Source of the DNA: Puniceibacterium sediminis
GTDB lineage: Bacteria; Pseudomonadota; Alphaproteobacteria; Rhodobacterales; Rhodobacteraceae
Assembly (NCBI RefSeq): GCF_900188035.1
Contig: NZ_FZNN01000015.1
Coordinates: 55,830 to 119,829, forward strand
Direction: 5' to 3'
Length of the DNA: 64,000 nt
Of the stretch, positions 1 to 8,293 are shown in pieces. The position numbers were made by a program, and so were the translations under genes. How positions within the stretch are numbered: the stretch's first letter is position 1; each line of letters starts with the position of its first letter. Below the pieces are notes generated by a model, which saw only the letters and a program-made list of their open reading frames with translations, searched no databases and was not told the origin of the DNA.

Positions 1-1
1 G

Positions 2-106
2 GGCGTGCAGAACCGCACGCAGGCTGCGGTGCTGGTGGAAAGCGGCAACATGGACGGGGCTATGGGGGCCTCTGATGCGGATGCCCGCGCCTTTCTGAGC
101 CAGTAG
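2..106 (+). CDS. LuxR-family response regulator, C-terminal end only (partial)
   Basis: Reading from base 2 gives 34 residues to a TAG at 104-106, starting GVQNRTQAAVL. This matches the end of a NarL/FixJ-type LuxR helix-turn-helix (recognition helix, KLGVxNRTQAA turn, short tail). The rest lies outside the window. It ends 12 bases before the FIST gene, so it is probably the first gene of the same operon and the response regulator partner of the kinase at 1276-3495. In Paracoccus a LuxR-type regulator (FlhR) and hybrid kinase (FlhS) control the formaldehyde and methanol oxidation genes; equivalence here is inference from context. Confidence 0.7.
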   Translation, partial: GVQNRTQAAVLVESGNMDGAMGASDADARAFLSQ

Positions 107-118
107 GGGAGGCGGCGG

Positions 119-1279
119 ATGCTGCATCAGCCTCTGAATGCGCCAACCTCTGTCGGGGTTGGCGTTTCCTATCTCAAGGATGCCCGCGACGCCGTGGCCG
201 ATCTGGTGACGCAGATCGACCTGCGCGAGGTATGCTTTGCCATGGTGCTGATCCCCGAAGGGTCCGACCTGCCCGCGCTGGCGGCGGAGCTTGATCGCCA
301 GATGCCGGGGCTGCCGGTGTTCGGCTGCACTACGGCCGGGCAGATCACCCCGCGCGGATACGAGACCGAAGCCCTGCAGGTTCTGGCCTTTCCCAAGCGG
401 CATTTCCGCTGTGCCTCGATGCTGATCAAGCCGCTCAAGCCACTGTCGATCAAGAAGATCGCGGCGGATGCGCGCCGCCACGACGCGCAGTTCCAGCGCA
501 CCGCCGACTGGGACCGGCTGGCCCTGATCTTTGCCGATGGTCTGTCCAAGCAAGAGGACATGCTGGTCACGGCGCTGGAGCAGGGTTTGGGCGATATGCC
601 GGTCTTTGGCGGATCCGCCGGCAATGGCCTGAACTTTCGCGAAACATTCGTGCTGCATGGCGGAGAGTTTCACACCAACGCGGCGCTGCTGTTGTTTCTG
701 GAAACGGATCTTGCTTTTACCGGGCTGGGCTTCGACCATTTCCTGCCCACGGACAAGCAGATGGTCGTGACGCACGCGATCCCCGAAGAACGGCTGGTGC
801 TGGAGATCAACGGCGCGCCGGCGGCGGTGGAATATGCCCGGTTGGTGGGCGTGCCTGTGGATCAGCTTTCACCGCAGGTTTTTGCGGAAAACCCGGTGCT
901 GGTGCGCAACCACCACAATTATCACGTCCGCGCCATCCAGGAGGCGCCCGGTGCACACGCTTTGTCGTTCCTATCGGCCATCGACGACGGTCTGCTGCTG
1001 ACACTTGGTCGTGGCAAAGAGATCCTGCGCACTTTGGAGACCGGGCTGGACGTGCGCAGCCCTGCAGGCAATCCGCCGGATTTCATCCTTGGTTTTGACT
1101 GCGTGTTGCGCAAGCTCGAGATCGAGCAGAAACAGCTGAGCGGCGCTGTATCGGAAATATTCCGCGACCGTCGGGTGCTGGGTTTCAACACCTACGGCGA
1201 ACAGCACTGCGGCGTGCACGTGAACCAGACCTTTGTGGGTGTCGCGTTCTTTGAACCCAGAAAGCGGGATCTGCATTGA
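119..1279 (+). CDS. FIST domain signal-transduction protein
   Basis: This 386-residue cytoplasmic protein has the FIST layout: an N-terminal domain (about residues 15-220, with the GSAGNG glycine turn typical of FIST_N) and a C-terminal FIST_C domain (about 230-375). FIST proteins are thought to bind small ligands and feed a signal to partner kinases or chemoreceptors; the ligand here is unknown. The start is supported by a GGGGAGG ribosome site ending 6 bases upstream of the ATG. The stop overlaps the TTG start of the hybrid kinase by four bases (TTGA), so the two are translationally coupled. The position ahead of the methanol genes suggests it senses a one-carbon or amino-acid-like signal, but that is inference. 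Confidence 0.85.
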   Translation: MLHQPLNAPTSVGVGVSYLKDARDAVADLVTQIDLREVCFAMVLIPEGSDLPALAAELDRQMPGLPVFGCTTAGQITPRGYETEALQVLAFPKRHFRCASMLIKPLKPLSIKKIAADARRHDAQFQRTADWDRLALIFADGLSKQEDMLVTALEQGLGDMPVFGGSAGNGLNFRETFVLHGGEFHTNAALLLFLETDLAFTGLGFDHFLPTDKQMVVTHAIPEERLVLEINGAPAAVEYARLVGVPVDQLSPQVFAENPVLVRNHHNYHVRAIQEAPGAHALSFLSAIDDGLLLTLGRGKEILRTLETGLDVRSPAGNPPDFILGFDCVLRKLEIEQKQLSGAVSEIFRDRRVLGFNTYGEQHCGVHVNQTFVGVAFFEPRKRDLH

Positions 1280-3495
1280 TCGACCCGAATGACCCTCTGG
1301 ATGTGCAGGTTGAAAAGCAGACCAAGATCATCGACGCCCTTATACGGCGGACCGGCAGGCAGCATGACGTCGGCCATTCCGCCTATGCGGCCTTTCAGTC
1401 GGCGATCGCCCTGCAGGGCCAGGTCTGGGCCAAGACGCTGGACCTTGAACGCGCCAGCAACGAGTTGGAACTGGTCCGCTATGACCGCGAGCGCACGCAG
1501 AAGAACCTGACCGATGCGCTGTCCGCGATGGAGGGCGGTTTTGCGCTGTTCAACGATGGCACGCTGCAGGTCTGTAACGACCTGTTCAGGACGCTGCTGC
1601 CGGACATCACGGAACTGATCCTGCCGGGCCTTGCGATGGCCGACTATTTTCTGGCCATGGAAAAGAGCACTCATCTGGTTGGTGCTGATGCCAAGCTGCA
1701 TGTCAATCTGGCAGAGGCGCAGACCGGGCCTTCGGGCGCATCGCTTCTGTCCTTTGTGGTGGCGCTAAGTGACGACCGCTGGTTCCAGATCAGCCAGCAG
1801 CGCACGAGCCTGGATAACGTGATCATCCTGCAGACCGAGATTACTGATGTGGTGCGTCAGAACCGGTCGGAAAAGGATCACCTGATCGACATGCAGGCGC
1901 ATTACCTGCAGGCGGCGTTTGACAACATGTCGTCGGGCATCTGCACGTTTTCGCGGGCCGGAATGGTGATGATGCACAACGATCGGTTCCGCGAATTGCT
2001 GGGCCTTCCGTTCACACTGATGCATCAGGGCACGCAGTTCACTCAGATCCTGGGCTTTATCCAGAACAACGGGTTGCTGGTGGATTCCGACATCACGGAT
2101 ATCGACCGCTGGCCGTACCGCCTGCGGACCGAAGGCCAGTTGCGCAAGCGTCTGCGCCATGGCGGGGGCCGTGTGCTGGATCTGCAGGCGCATCTGCTGC
2201 CGGATCGTGGATTCCTTGTGGATATCAAGGATGTCACGCTGGAATCCCGTGCCACCGAGATGTTGGAAAAGCGGGTTGATGAACGCACCTCCGAACTGAC
2301 CGAAGCGAACGTGCGCCTGACGGCCCAATCCGAAGCGCAGGCGCGGGTCGAGGAAGAGTTGCGCATCGCCAAGGAGGCGGCCGAGGCTGCCGTTTCGTCC
2401 AAGACGCGGTTTCTGGCGGCGGCGAGCCATGATCTGCTGCAACCGGTCAATGCAGCCAAGCTGCTGATCTCGACCCTTGTGGACATGTCGCGCACAACGG
2501 CGATGGCGCCCACGGTTGACCGGCTCGACGGTTCGTTTTCCTCGATCGAATCTCTGTTGCACGCGCTTCTGGATATTTCGCGGCTGGAAAGCACCGAAAG
2601 CGCCCTGTCGGTGACTGAGGTCTGTCTTGGCAGTCTTATGCAGGGAATCATCGAAGATCACGCGCCGGTCGCCGCCAAGAAAGGCGTAAGGCTGGATGTG
2701 GTGCCCTGTTCGCTCTGGGTGAAAAGCGATCAGCGCTATCTGATGCGGTCGGTTCAGAACCTTGTGGTGAACGCCATTCAGTACACCGAAAATGGCCGGG
2801 TTCTGGTTGGCTGTCGGCGCAAGGGTGCGAATGTCGTGCTTCAGGTCTGGGACACGGGCATGGGGATTTCGCACAAGGATCAGAAGCGGATCTTTGACGA
2901 ATTCACCCGCGCCGACAACGTTCCGCCGGGGTCCGGCATGGGTCTGGGCCTGTCCATCGTTGACCGCACCTGCCGCCATCTGGGCCACACCGTCAGCGTG
3001 CGCAGCAAGCCGGGGGTCGGGTCTGTCTTTTCCATCGAGATGGAGATGGTTCCGGGGCGGGCGCCAATGCCCGTCAGCCACAGCACCGCGCAGGCCAGCT
3101 TTGACAATGACATGAACCTGATTGTGCTGGTGGTCGAAAATGATCCTTACGTGTTGTTCGCCACGACTCAGAAGCTTGAGACCTGGGGCGCGAGCGTTCT
3201 GGCGGCCAAGTCGACCGAAGAGGCGCTGACGCTGGTGCGCGATATCGGCATGGCGCCAGATATCATTCTGGCGGACTATCAGTTGGACGGCGACGATACC
3301 GGCGTGCAGGCGATCCGTCTTGTGCGCGAAGAGACAGGCAGCCATGTGCCGGCCATTGTGATCACCGCTGATCGTGGCCCCGCCTTGGTGCAGATCGGGG
3401 CACGCAATGATTTCACGGTGCTGACCAAACCTGTGCAGCTGTCGCGGTTGCGCCCGCTGATCGACTGGAAGACCCGCGAACAGGCCGAAGTGTGA
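1276..3495 (+). CDS. Hybrid sensor histidine kinase/response regulator (PAS, HisKA, HATPase, REC)
   Basis: This 739-residue soluble kinase has no membrane segment. Two PAS-like segments (about residues 85-195 and 210-325) precede a long coiled coil (about 330-375), the HisKA H box with phospho-accepting His385 in ASHDLLQP, the N box around Asn499, the G boxes, and a receiver domain with Asp667 in ILADYQLDG. The layout resembles FlhS/NahK/ErcS-type kinases. It starts at a TTG overlapping the FIST stop. The partner is probably the LuxR regulator whose end opens the window. By analogy with FlhRS it may switch on xoxF and glutathione-dependent formaldehyde oxidation genes; the sequence does not prove this. 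Confidence 0.9.
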   Translation: MIDPNDPLDVQVEKQTKIIDALIRRTGRQHDVGHSAYAAFQSAIALQGQVWAKTLDLERASNELELVRYDRERTQKNLTDALSAMEGGFALFNDGTLQVCNDLFRTLLPDITELILPGLAMADYFLAMEKSTHLVGADAKLHVNLAEAQTGPSGASLLSFVVALSDDRWFQISQQRTSLDNVIILQTEITDVVRQNRSEKDHLIDMQAHYLQAAFDNMSSGICTFSRAGMVMMHNDRFRELLGLPFTLMHQGTQFTQILGFIQNNGLLVDSDITDIDRWPYRLRTEGQLRKRLRHGGGRVLDLQAHLLPDRGFLVDIKDVTLESRATEMLEKRVDERTSELTEANVRLTAQSEAQARVEEELRIAKEAAEAAVSSKTRFLAAASHDLLQPVNAAKLLISTLVDMSRTTAMAPTVDRLDGSFSSIESLLHALLDISRLESTESALSVTEVCLGSLMQGIIEDHAPVAAKKGVRLDVVPCSLWVKSDQRYLMRSVQNLVVNAIQYTENGRVLVGCRRKGANVVLQVWDTGMGISHKDQKRIFDEFTRADNVPPGSGMGLGLSIVDRTCRHLGHTVSVRSKPGVGSVFSIEMEMVPGRAPMPVSHSTAQASFDNDMNLIVLVVENDPYVLFATTQKLETWGASVLAAKSTEEALTLVRDIGMAPDIILADYQLDGDDTGVQAIRLVREETGSHVPAIVITADRGPALVQIGARNDFTVLTKPVQLSRLRPLIDWKTREQAEV

Positions 3496-3562
3496 CCCAG
3501 ACAAAAGTAGCGCATGACAGTCCGCAGATGGTCAGTAGGCTACGCCTTGGGAGGAGACAATT

Positions 3563-4234
3563 ATGCTGAAACATCTGGCTTTCGTGATGGTGGCTTTCGC
3601 TTTGGCGGGGACACCGGCCTGGGCCGCCGCCGATGACGGCAAGGCGACCTATGATCTTCTGTTCAAGGACGGTACGCTGGACGATGTGTCCAAGGATCAC
3701 GTCCTGTTGTACAATAGGGTCGTAACGAACGCCTTGCTGCCCGAGGCTGCGCCGCGTGACACCGGAGAGGTCGAGCTGTCGTTCGAGGACAGCACGCCGC
3801 CCGAGGCAAGTCTGCGTTTTCTGCGCGCAGGCAAGCATCGCAATCTGGGTGTCTTTCCGATGAGCGTCGGTAACCCGATCATCATGTATTTCGTCGAAGC
3901 GACGGTGCGCGACATGGCCGAAGCCGCTGGTGGCAGCCCGTTCTACATCCGCAACCGGGTGAAGGAAGCGCTGATCACACCGACCGAAGTTCAAAGCGGA
4001 GAGGCGATGTATCAGGGCAAGGTCGTGCAGACCAAGATCGTGACGCTGCACCCTTTTGCCGACGATCCGAACCGCGACAAGATGAAAGGCTTCGGCAATC
4101 TGGCGCTGACCGTTGTCATGTCGGACGAGGTCCCGGGCTGGTATCAAAAGCTTGAGGCGACAGCGACAGGCAGTGACGGCCCGGTCTACAGCTCCGTGAT
4201 GCAGTTTGAGGATGTAGAAGAGGCACCGCAATGA
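3563..4234 (+). CDS. Exported protein of unknown function in methanol-oxidation cluster
   Basis: A 223-residue protein begins with a Sec signal peptide (about residues 1-22, cleavage after AWA). I do not recognise a family. The mature part has no cysteine, an even hydrophilic/beta-rich composition and no repeats. GGAGGAGAC lies 6 bases before the ATG. Its last four bases (ATGA) overlap the start of the next exported protein, so the two are co-translated and probably act together in the periplasm. Placement between the sensor kinase and the quinoprotein accessory genes suggests a role in the methanol dehydrogenase system, perhaps assembly or electron transfer; this is inference only. Confidence 0.75.
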   Translation: MLKHLAFVMVAFALAGTPAWAAADDGKATYDLLFKDGTLDDVSKDHVLLYNRVVTNALLPEAAPRDTGEVELSFEDSTPPEASLRFLRAGKHRNLGVFPMSVGNPIIMYFVEATVRDMAEAAGGSPFYIRNRVKEALITPTEVQSGEAMYQGKVVQTKIVTLHPFADDPNRDKMKGFGNLALTVVMSDEVPGWYQKLEATATGSDGPVYSSVMQFEDVEEAPQ

Positions 4235-4575
4235 GACACCTTGCGCTCGCACTGACACTTCTGGCGGGGTCGGCGACGGCCCAGTCGGTCGAGCAACGGC
4301 TGAACGACTATCCGACGGCCGCTCGTGCCGATTATGTCTTTGCCTGCATGGCGACGAACGGCCAGGGCCGCGATGTGCTGGAAAAATGCGCCTGTTCGAT
4401 CGACACGATCGCGTCGATCCTGCCTTACGACAAGTACGTCGAGGCGGAAACGGTGCTGTCCATGCGCCTGACCGGGGGTGAGCGAATGTCGATCTTTCGC
4501 TCTGCCGCTTTTGCGAACACCATCGTCGCCGATCTGCGCCGTGCACAGGCCGAGGCCGAGATCATCTGTTTCTGA
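4231..4575 (+). CDS. Small exported cysteine-containing protein of unknown function
   Basis: A 114-residue protein has a signal peptide (cleavage near TAQ, residue 18) and a mature part of about 96 residues carrying four cysteines: one in FACMATN, a CAC pair, and one two residues from the end (EIICF). The CAC motif and the C-terminal cysteine could form disulfides or bind a metal. The start overlaps the stop of the preceding gene by ATGA. No recognised domain; not a cytochrome, as there is no CXXCH. Its partner and its position in a quinoprotein cluster imply a periplasmic role in methanol oxidation. Confidence 0.75.
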   Translation: MRHLALALTLLAGSATAQSVEQRLNDYPTAARADYVFACMATNGQGRDVLEKCACSIDTIASILPYDKYVEAETVLSMRLTGGERMSIFRSAAFANTIVADLRRAQAEAEIICF

Positions 4576-4609
4576 TTGTTTGTGCGGACCTGCGTTAAGA
4601 TGATCCTGT

Positions 4610-4626
4610 CGGGCGGGCGCCGCCCG
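4610..4626 (+). terminator. GC-rich hairpin after the exported-protein pair
   Basis: A perfect 7-bp stem (4610-4616 with 4620-4626) and a GCG loop lies 35 bases after the stop of the small exported protein. There is no T-run after it, so it may be a weak or Rho-assisted end of the transcript, or chance in GC-rich DNA. Confidence 0.3.
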
Positions 4627-4856
4627 GCGGGTGTTGTCCGTCTGGTCGCAGGAAATCGACACGCCGAGATAAAAGCCGCTACCGTCTCCAACCCCTGGAA
4701 GTAAGTGGTGCACCCTCTTCGGGGCTGCTGTCGCCTGGGAGGGTCCAGGTCTGAGCCTTACGCACTTTCCACCAGCGAAGATGGAAACCGCATGTTTCGG
4801 GTCGTGCCCCAGCCAGTTTTGCGGTCCAATCCTGTGAAATCAGGAGGTGCCTTGCC

Positions 4857-5301
4857 ATGATCCAGACAACAAGCGCACTTTTCTTATTCCTCTTCCCACT
4901 GGCATATAGCCCGGGCCCGGGCAGTGTATTCTTTGTGGCCAACAGGGCGCGATTTGGTTGGCTTGGAAAATATTTCGTGCTGGCACCTTCGAAGGAGGTG
5001 GCGTTGCCAGCCCGGCGACATTCAGGGACGGGGTCGTTCTGCTGGCCCTGAACGCCACGGCGTATGTGATTATTGCGCTCATCTTTACGCAGTTTCTGGG
5101 CCGGTCGGATATGGGAACACTGGCCACTGTCTTGTTGATTACCACGGTCTTTACTTCGACAATCTGATCGCCTTTTCCACCTAGGCGTTGATCGGAGACA
5201 AGATCGCGGGTTATTTCTGGACGCCGAATAGGGCACAAAAAGAGAACATGATCTTCGGCGGAATTTTAGCAGCAACATCTATATCGCGACTGCTGCCATA
5301 G
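4857..5301 (+). pseudogene. Decayed LysE/RhtB-family amino-acid exporter
   Basis: The ATG at 4857 opens a frame whose first 37 residues include LAYSPGPGSVFFVANRARFG, the SPGPG hallmark of LysE/RhtB exporters. The frame soon turns to nonsense. The family pattern resumes in the frame of 4958-5167 (hydrophobic helix around ATAYVIIALIF), then in the frame of 4924 (LIAFST, an in-frame TAG at 5182-5184, then ALIGDKIAGYFW), and ends at TAG 5299-5301 after a last helix. Total coding length is about 148 residues against about 200 normally, so there are at least two frameshifts, a stop and probably an internal deletion. AGGAGG at 4842-4847 may be the old ribosome site. Confidence 0.75.
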
Positions 5302-5377
5302 GTGGCTGGGTCCGGACAGTTTCCCGCAAAGCACACTGGGGATTGTCTCCGGAGCTTTGCGCCTGGAGCGATGATTT

Positions 5378-6187
5378 TCAGCCCTGCACGTCCTTTGGCA
5401 GCGTATGTTCGAAAACGTTGCCTTCGGTATCTGTGGCGCGCACCTGCAGGTCGGTTGATCCGTTGTCCGTGTATTGGAACCGGAAAACCGGGTTTTCACT
5501 GACCGAAATGCCGCCTTCCATCGTCCAGAGCATATCATCCCCCTGGAACACCTCGATCTTGTCGATGAAGTGCGCCGAGATGAACAGTTGGGTGATCTGA
5601 TCCCGCTGCAGGCCCGAATAATTCGGGTGACGGATCATGATCTGCGCCTCGCGCCGGGGTGTCGACATCAGCGCGGGCTGTTCGAACTGACGCAGGCGCA
5701 TTTGCCCCATGGATGCCAGGGCCAGTTCAGGGTTCTTGGATGCCGGCGCCGAACAACCGCCCGATGCCTTCACATACCGGCCGTCCATCAGCAGGCCTTT
5801 GTCGGTTTCGGCAATGACGCGGACGTTGGAATACATGTTCACGCGAACGCGCAGTTCCAGATCCAGAGGGGCCATCGCGGCGCCGAAAGTGAATTCGGCC
5901 GCAAGCGGCGCGGGGTTTTCGTCGATGACGACCTTCAGGCCCTGAATTTGAATGCCCGGATCTGTCTGGGTAATGTGAATGGGAACCGTGGCGGCGTCAT
6001 CAGCACGATAGGGGGCGTCGACGTTGAACATGCTTCTGCCGTCGGCGATGTCGGCCTCTCCTGTTATGTCGCCACGCAGGTCTGTCCAGCTTTCACTATC
6101 GGTCAGGGGATTATGCACGGCATCGGTCGCGGAATGAACCGGGCCCGCGATCAGGGCAGTCAGGGCAATAGCGTGGAAAATGTTCAT
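5378..6187 (-). CDS. Quinoprotein dehydrogenase-associated SoxYZ-like carrier protein
   Basis: A 269-residue exported protein. The start at 6187 is preferred over 6250 because it begins a clean signal peptide (cleavage near VHS) preceded by GAGGAGGAG. The protein resembles a fusion of SoxY-like (N-terminal) and SoxZ-like (C-terminal) immunoglobulin-fold domains. The carrier cysteine of SoxY survives in the middle as Cys145 in ASGGCSAP, rather than at a swinging C-terminal arm. This family is found with PQQ-dependent dehydrogenases and is thought to act as a periplasmic relay or carrier; the bound group is unknown. It is divergent from the metallohydrolase at 6324-7364. A paralogue lies at 14655-15458. 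Confidence 0.85.
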   Translation of the reverse strand: MNIFHAIALTALIAGPVHSATDAVHNPLTDSESWTDLRGDITGEADIADGRSMFNVDAPYRADDAATVPIHITQTDPGIQIQGLKVVIDENPAPLAAEFTFGAAMAPLDLELRVRVNMYSNVRVIAETDKGLLMDGRYVKASGGCSAPASKNPELALASMGQMRLRQFEQPALMSTPRREAQIMIRHPNYSGLQRDQITQLFISAHFIDKIEVFQGDDMLWTMEGGISVSENPVFRFQYTDNGSTDLQVRATDTEGNVFEHTLPKDVQG

Positions 6188-6323
6188 GTGTGACGTCCTC
6201 CTCCTCGGGCGTATCGCGGGTATATGCCATAAAATTCGGCACAAAGACATTGGGTCCTTGGTCTGACTGGATCACAGTTCCGTTGGCGCGCAGTGTGGGC
6301 AAGCACCGGGGAGGGTGTGTGGA

Positions 6324-7364
6324 ATGCTCGAACTTGTGGTGACGCTTTGCCTGATGGGGGGGGATGCCTGCCGGGATGTTTTGTTGCCGGGATACGAGGC
6401 GTCCGAGGTCGCCGGTTGCGAACGAGCGCTTTCGGCAGTGCCCCCTGACCTTGTTCCTTTTGCCGCATACGACCAGCGCTCGGAACCGCATTGTGTGCCG
6501 GTGGGCGAAGCTCTGGCGTTTGAAGAGGCGGCGCCCGGGGTATTCGTGCATCGCGGATTGATCGAAGAGCCGACGCCGGACAACGGTGGGGACGTGGCGA
6601 ATATCGCCTTTGTGATCGGTGACAGGTCTGTCGCGGTGATCGACTCCGGGGCGGCGCATTGGGTGGGCGAGGGGATCTGGCGGGCGATTCGGGCGCGCAC
6701 GGATCTGCCGGTCAGCCATGTGATTCTGACCCACATGCACCCTGATCACGTTCTGGGCGCTTCGGTGTTCGTGCAGGCCGGGGCCAAGGTCGTGGGTCAC
6801 GCGGGTCTGGAGCGGGCGCTGGCGGACCGACGTGAAAACTACCTGCAAAGTCTGCAAGCTTTGATCGGCCCGGATCAGTTCATCGGAACCCAGACGGTGC
6901 GCACGGATATCGCCATTTCAGACCGGGGCGTGTTCGATCTTGGCGGGCGTCGGATTGCTCTGCGGGCGTGGCCCGTGGCCCATACCGGCACGGATCTGAC
7001 GGCGCAGGATCTGGCGTCCGGGTTGTTATTCACCGGGGATCTGGTGTTCGACGAACACACGCCCGCACTGGACGGCTCTGTTCTGGGATGGGAGGCTGTT
7101 CTGAACGAATTGGCTGCGGAGCCGATTGCGCAGGTAATGCCGGGGCATGGCGGCCCGCTGTTGGACTGGCCCGAAGGGGCCGCGCCGATGCTGCGGTATC
7201 TAGGGGTGCTGGCGGCTGACACCCGGACGGCGATTGCGTCAGGACTGCGGCTGGGTGATGCGGTGCAAGTGATTGCGCAGTCAGAGGCGCCACACTGGGA
7301 TTTGTTCGGGGCGTATAATGCGCGCAATGCGACCGTGGCATTTACGGAACTGGAGTGGGAGTAG
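6324..7364 (+). CDS. Quinoprotein relay system zinc metallohydrolase (metallo-beta-lactamase fold)
   Basis: A 346-residue protein with the metallo-beta-lactamase metal motif THMHPDH (His137, His139, Asp141, His142), a third ligand in VAHTGTD, an Asp in TGDLVF and a final His in PGHGG. It belongs to the SoxH-related hydrolases that accompany PQQ dehydrogenases and SoxYZ-like carriers, and probably hydrolyses or releases something attached to the carrier cysteine. The ATG at 6324 is chosen over the GTG at 6315 because GGGAGGG ends 9 bases before it. The N-terminus (ELVVTLCLM) is a short hydrophobic stretch, perhaps a weak signal. Divergent from the SoxYZ-like gene. Confidence 0.85.
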   Translation: MLELVVTLCLMGGDACRDVLLPGYEASEVAGCERALSAVPPDLVPFAAYDQRSEPHCVPVGEALAFEEAAPGVFVHRGLIEEPTPDNGGDVANIAFVIGDRSVAVIDSGAAHWVGEGIWRAIRARTDLPVSHVILTHMHPDHVLGASVFVQAGAKVVGHAGLERALADRRENYLQSLQALIGPDQFIGTQTVRTDIAISDRGVFDLGGRRIALRAWPVAHTGTDLTAQDLASGLLFTGDLVFDEHTPALDGSVLGWEAVLNELAAEPIAQVMPGHGGPLLDWPEGAAPMLRYLGVLAADTRTAIASGLRLGDAVQVIAQSEAPHWDLFGAYNARNATVAFTELEWE

Positions 7365-7528
7365 CATCTTTTTCCCTGAAACTGCGCGATGACCCAGCCC
7401 GGAATTTAGCGCGCCGCGCTGACCAGACGTGGCCCGCGGCTGGTTAGGGGGACCAACACTTTGCCGACGGGATAACCCGCCGCAGAAAGTTCAGGATCTG
7501 ACGGACGCCCGGCGCGTTCCCCCATCTG

Positions 7529-8140
7529 TCAGCTTTTGGCAGCGTCCATCAACATCTGCGCAATGGCGTAGAGGCGCTTTTCCAGCAACACGGGTGTCTC
7601 ACAGACATAGGTAAGCGACTTTTGCCGGTCGGTGTAGATTCGCTCATCCCAGTCGACCTGTTCTTCCAGCTTGTCCACCTTGTCATAATCGGGGGACTCC
7701 GCCGCCATCAGCGCGTCCATTTCGCTGCGTGCGCCATCGATTCGCTCGGACATCGCGATCTGTTTGAGCGAGAAATCCTCGATCCCCTTGATGATCAAGG
7801 TACGCCGTCCGGCAAGCTTGTCGAAGACCTTTTCAAAGACATGGCCCATCAGTGCTTCGCTATGGCCATACTCTGCGGCAAAGGCTGTCACATAGCCCTG
7901 CGCCTCTTCCAGATCGATCCGGCGCAGCTCCAGTCGGGCGGCCAGTTCGTTGACCGCCTGACCCAGCTCCGGGGTCATCTTGATCTGCGCGATTTCATGC
8001 GGCCACATGAGACCAATGGACAGTGTGTCCACCTTGCGCTGGACGCAAGGCCAGGTCGGATCGGAAAAGTCGGCGGCCTGTGCCGGTGCCACAAGACCCA
8101 AGGAAACAAGGGCTGCGGCCAATATTTTGAGGTGTTTCAT
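7529..8140 (-). CDS. Exported helical protein of unknown function
   Basis: A 203-residue protein from the ATG at 8140, chosen because it starts a signal peptide (cleavage near AQA) preceded by AGGGAGAG; the longer frame to 8194 adds an unlikely leader. The mature part is mostly helical and charged, with a probable coiled coil around residues 110-170. There are two cysteines, one near the N-terminus (WPCVQRK) and one near the C-terminus (YVCETP), that could form a disulfide. I recognise no family. It is divergently transcribed from the formaldehyde dehydrogenase gene, sharing a 153-bp intergenic region, so a role in methanol/formaldehyde metabolism is likely but unspecified. Confidence 0.7.
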   Translation of the reverse strand: MKHLKILAAALVSLGLVAPAQAADFSDPTWPCVQRKVDTLSIGLMWPHEIAQIKMTPELGQAVNELAARLELRRIDLEEAQGYVTAFAAEYGHSEALMGHVFEKVFDKLAGRRTLIIKGIEDFSLKQIAMSERIDGARSEMDALMAAESPDYDKVDKLEEQVDWDERIYTDRQKSLTYVCETPVLLEKRLYAIAQMLMDAAKS

Positions 8141-8293
8141 CTGCTCTCTCCCTACGGGGCAGACTATGCGCGAGCGCCGGTTTCCTGTCCACAACCCGCA
8201 ATACCAACCATTGTCGCAGTTGTTCGGTTGTTGCCCCCTTTTATAGTGCTATCAAACGCCATCAGAGCGAACCTAATTATGTGGAGGAATGGC

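Noticed and set aside
1765..3504. Long minus-strand open frame (579 codons) opposite the hybrid kinase
   Set aside because: It is antisense to a clear kinase with intact motifs, has no recognisable domain and its composition is that of a shadow frame in GC-rich DNA.
7622..8293. Long N-terminal extension of the formaldehyde dehydrogenase frame
   Set aside because: The extension is antisense to the exported protein at 7529-8140 and has no homology; the ATG at 8294 has a good ribosome site and the family N-terminus.
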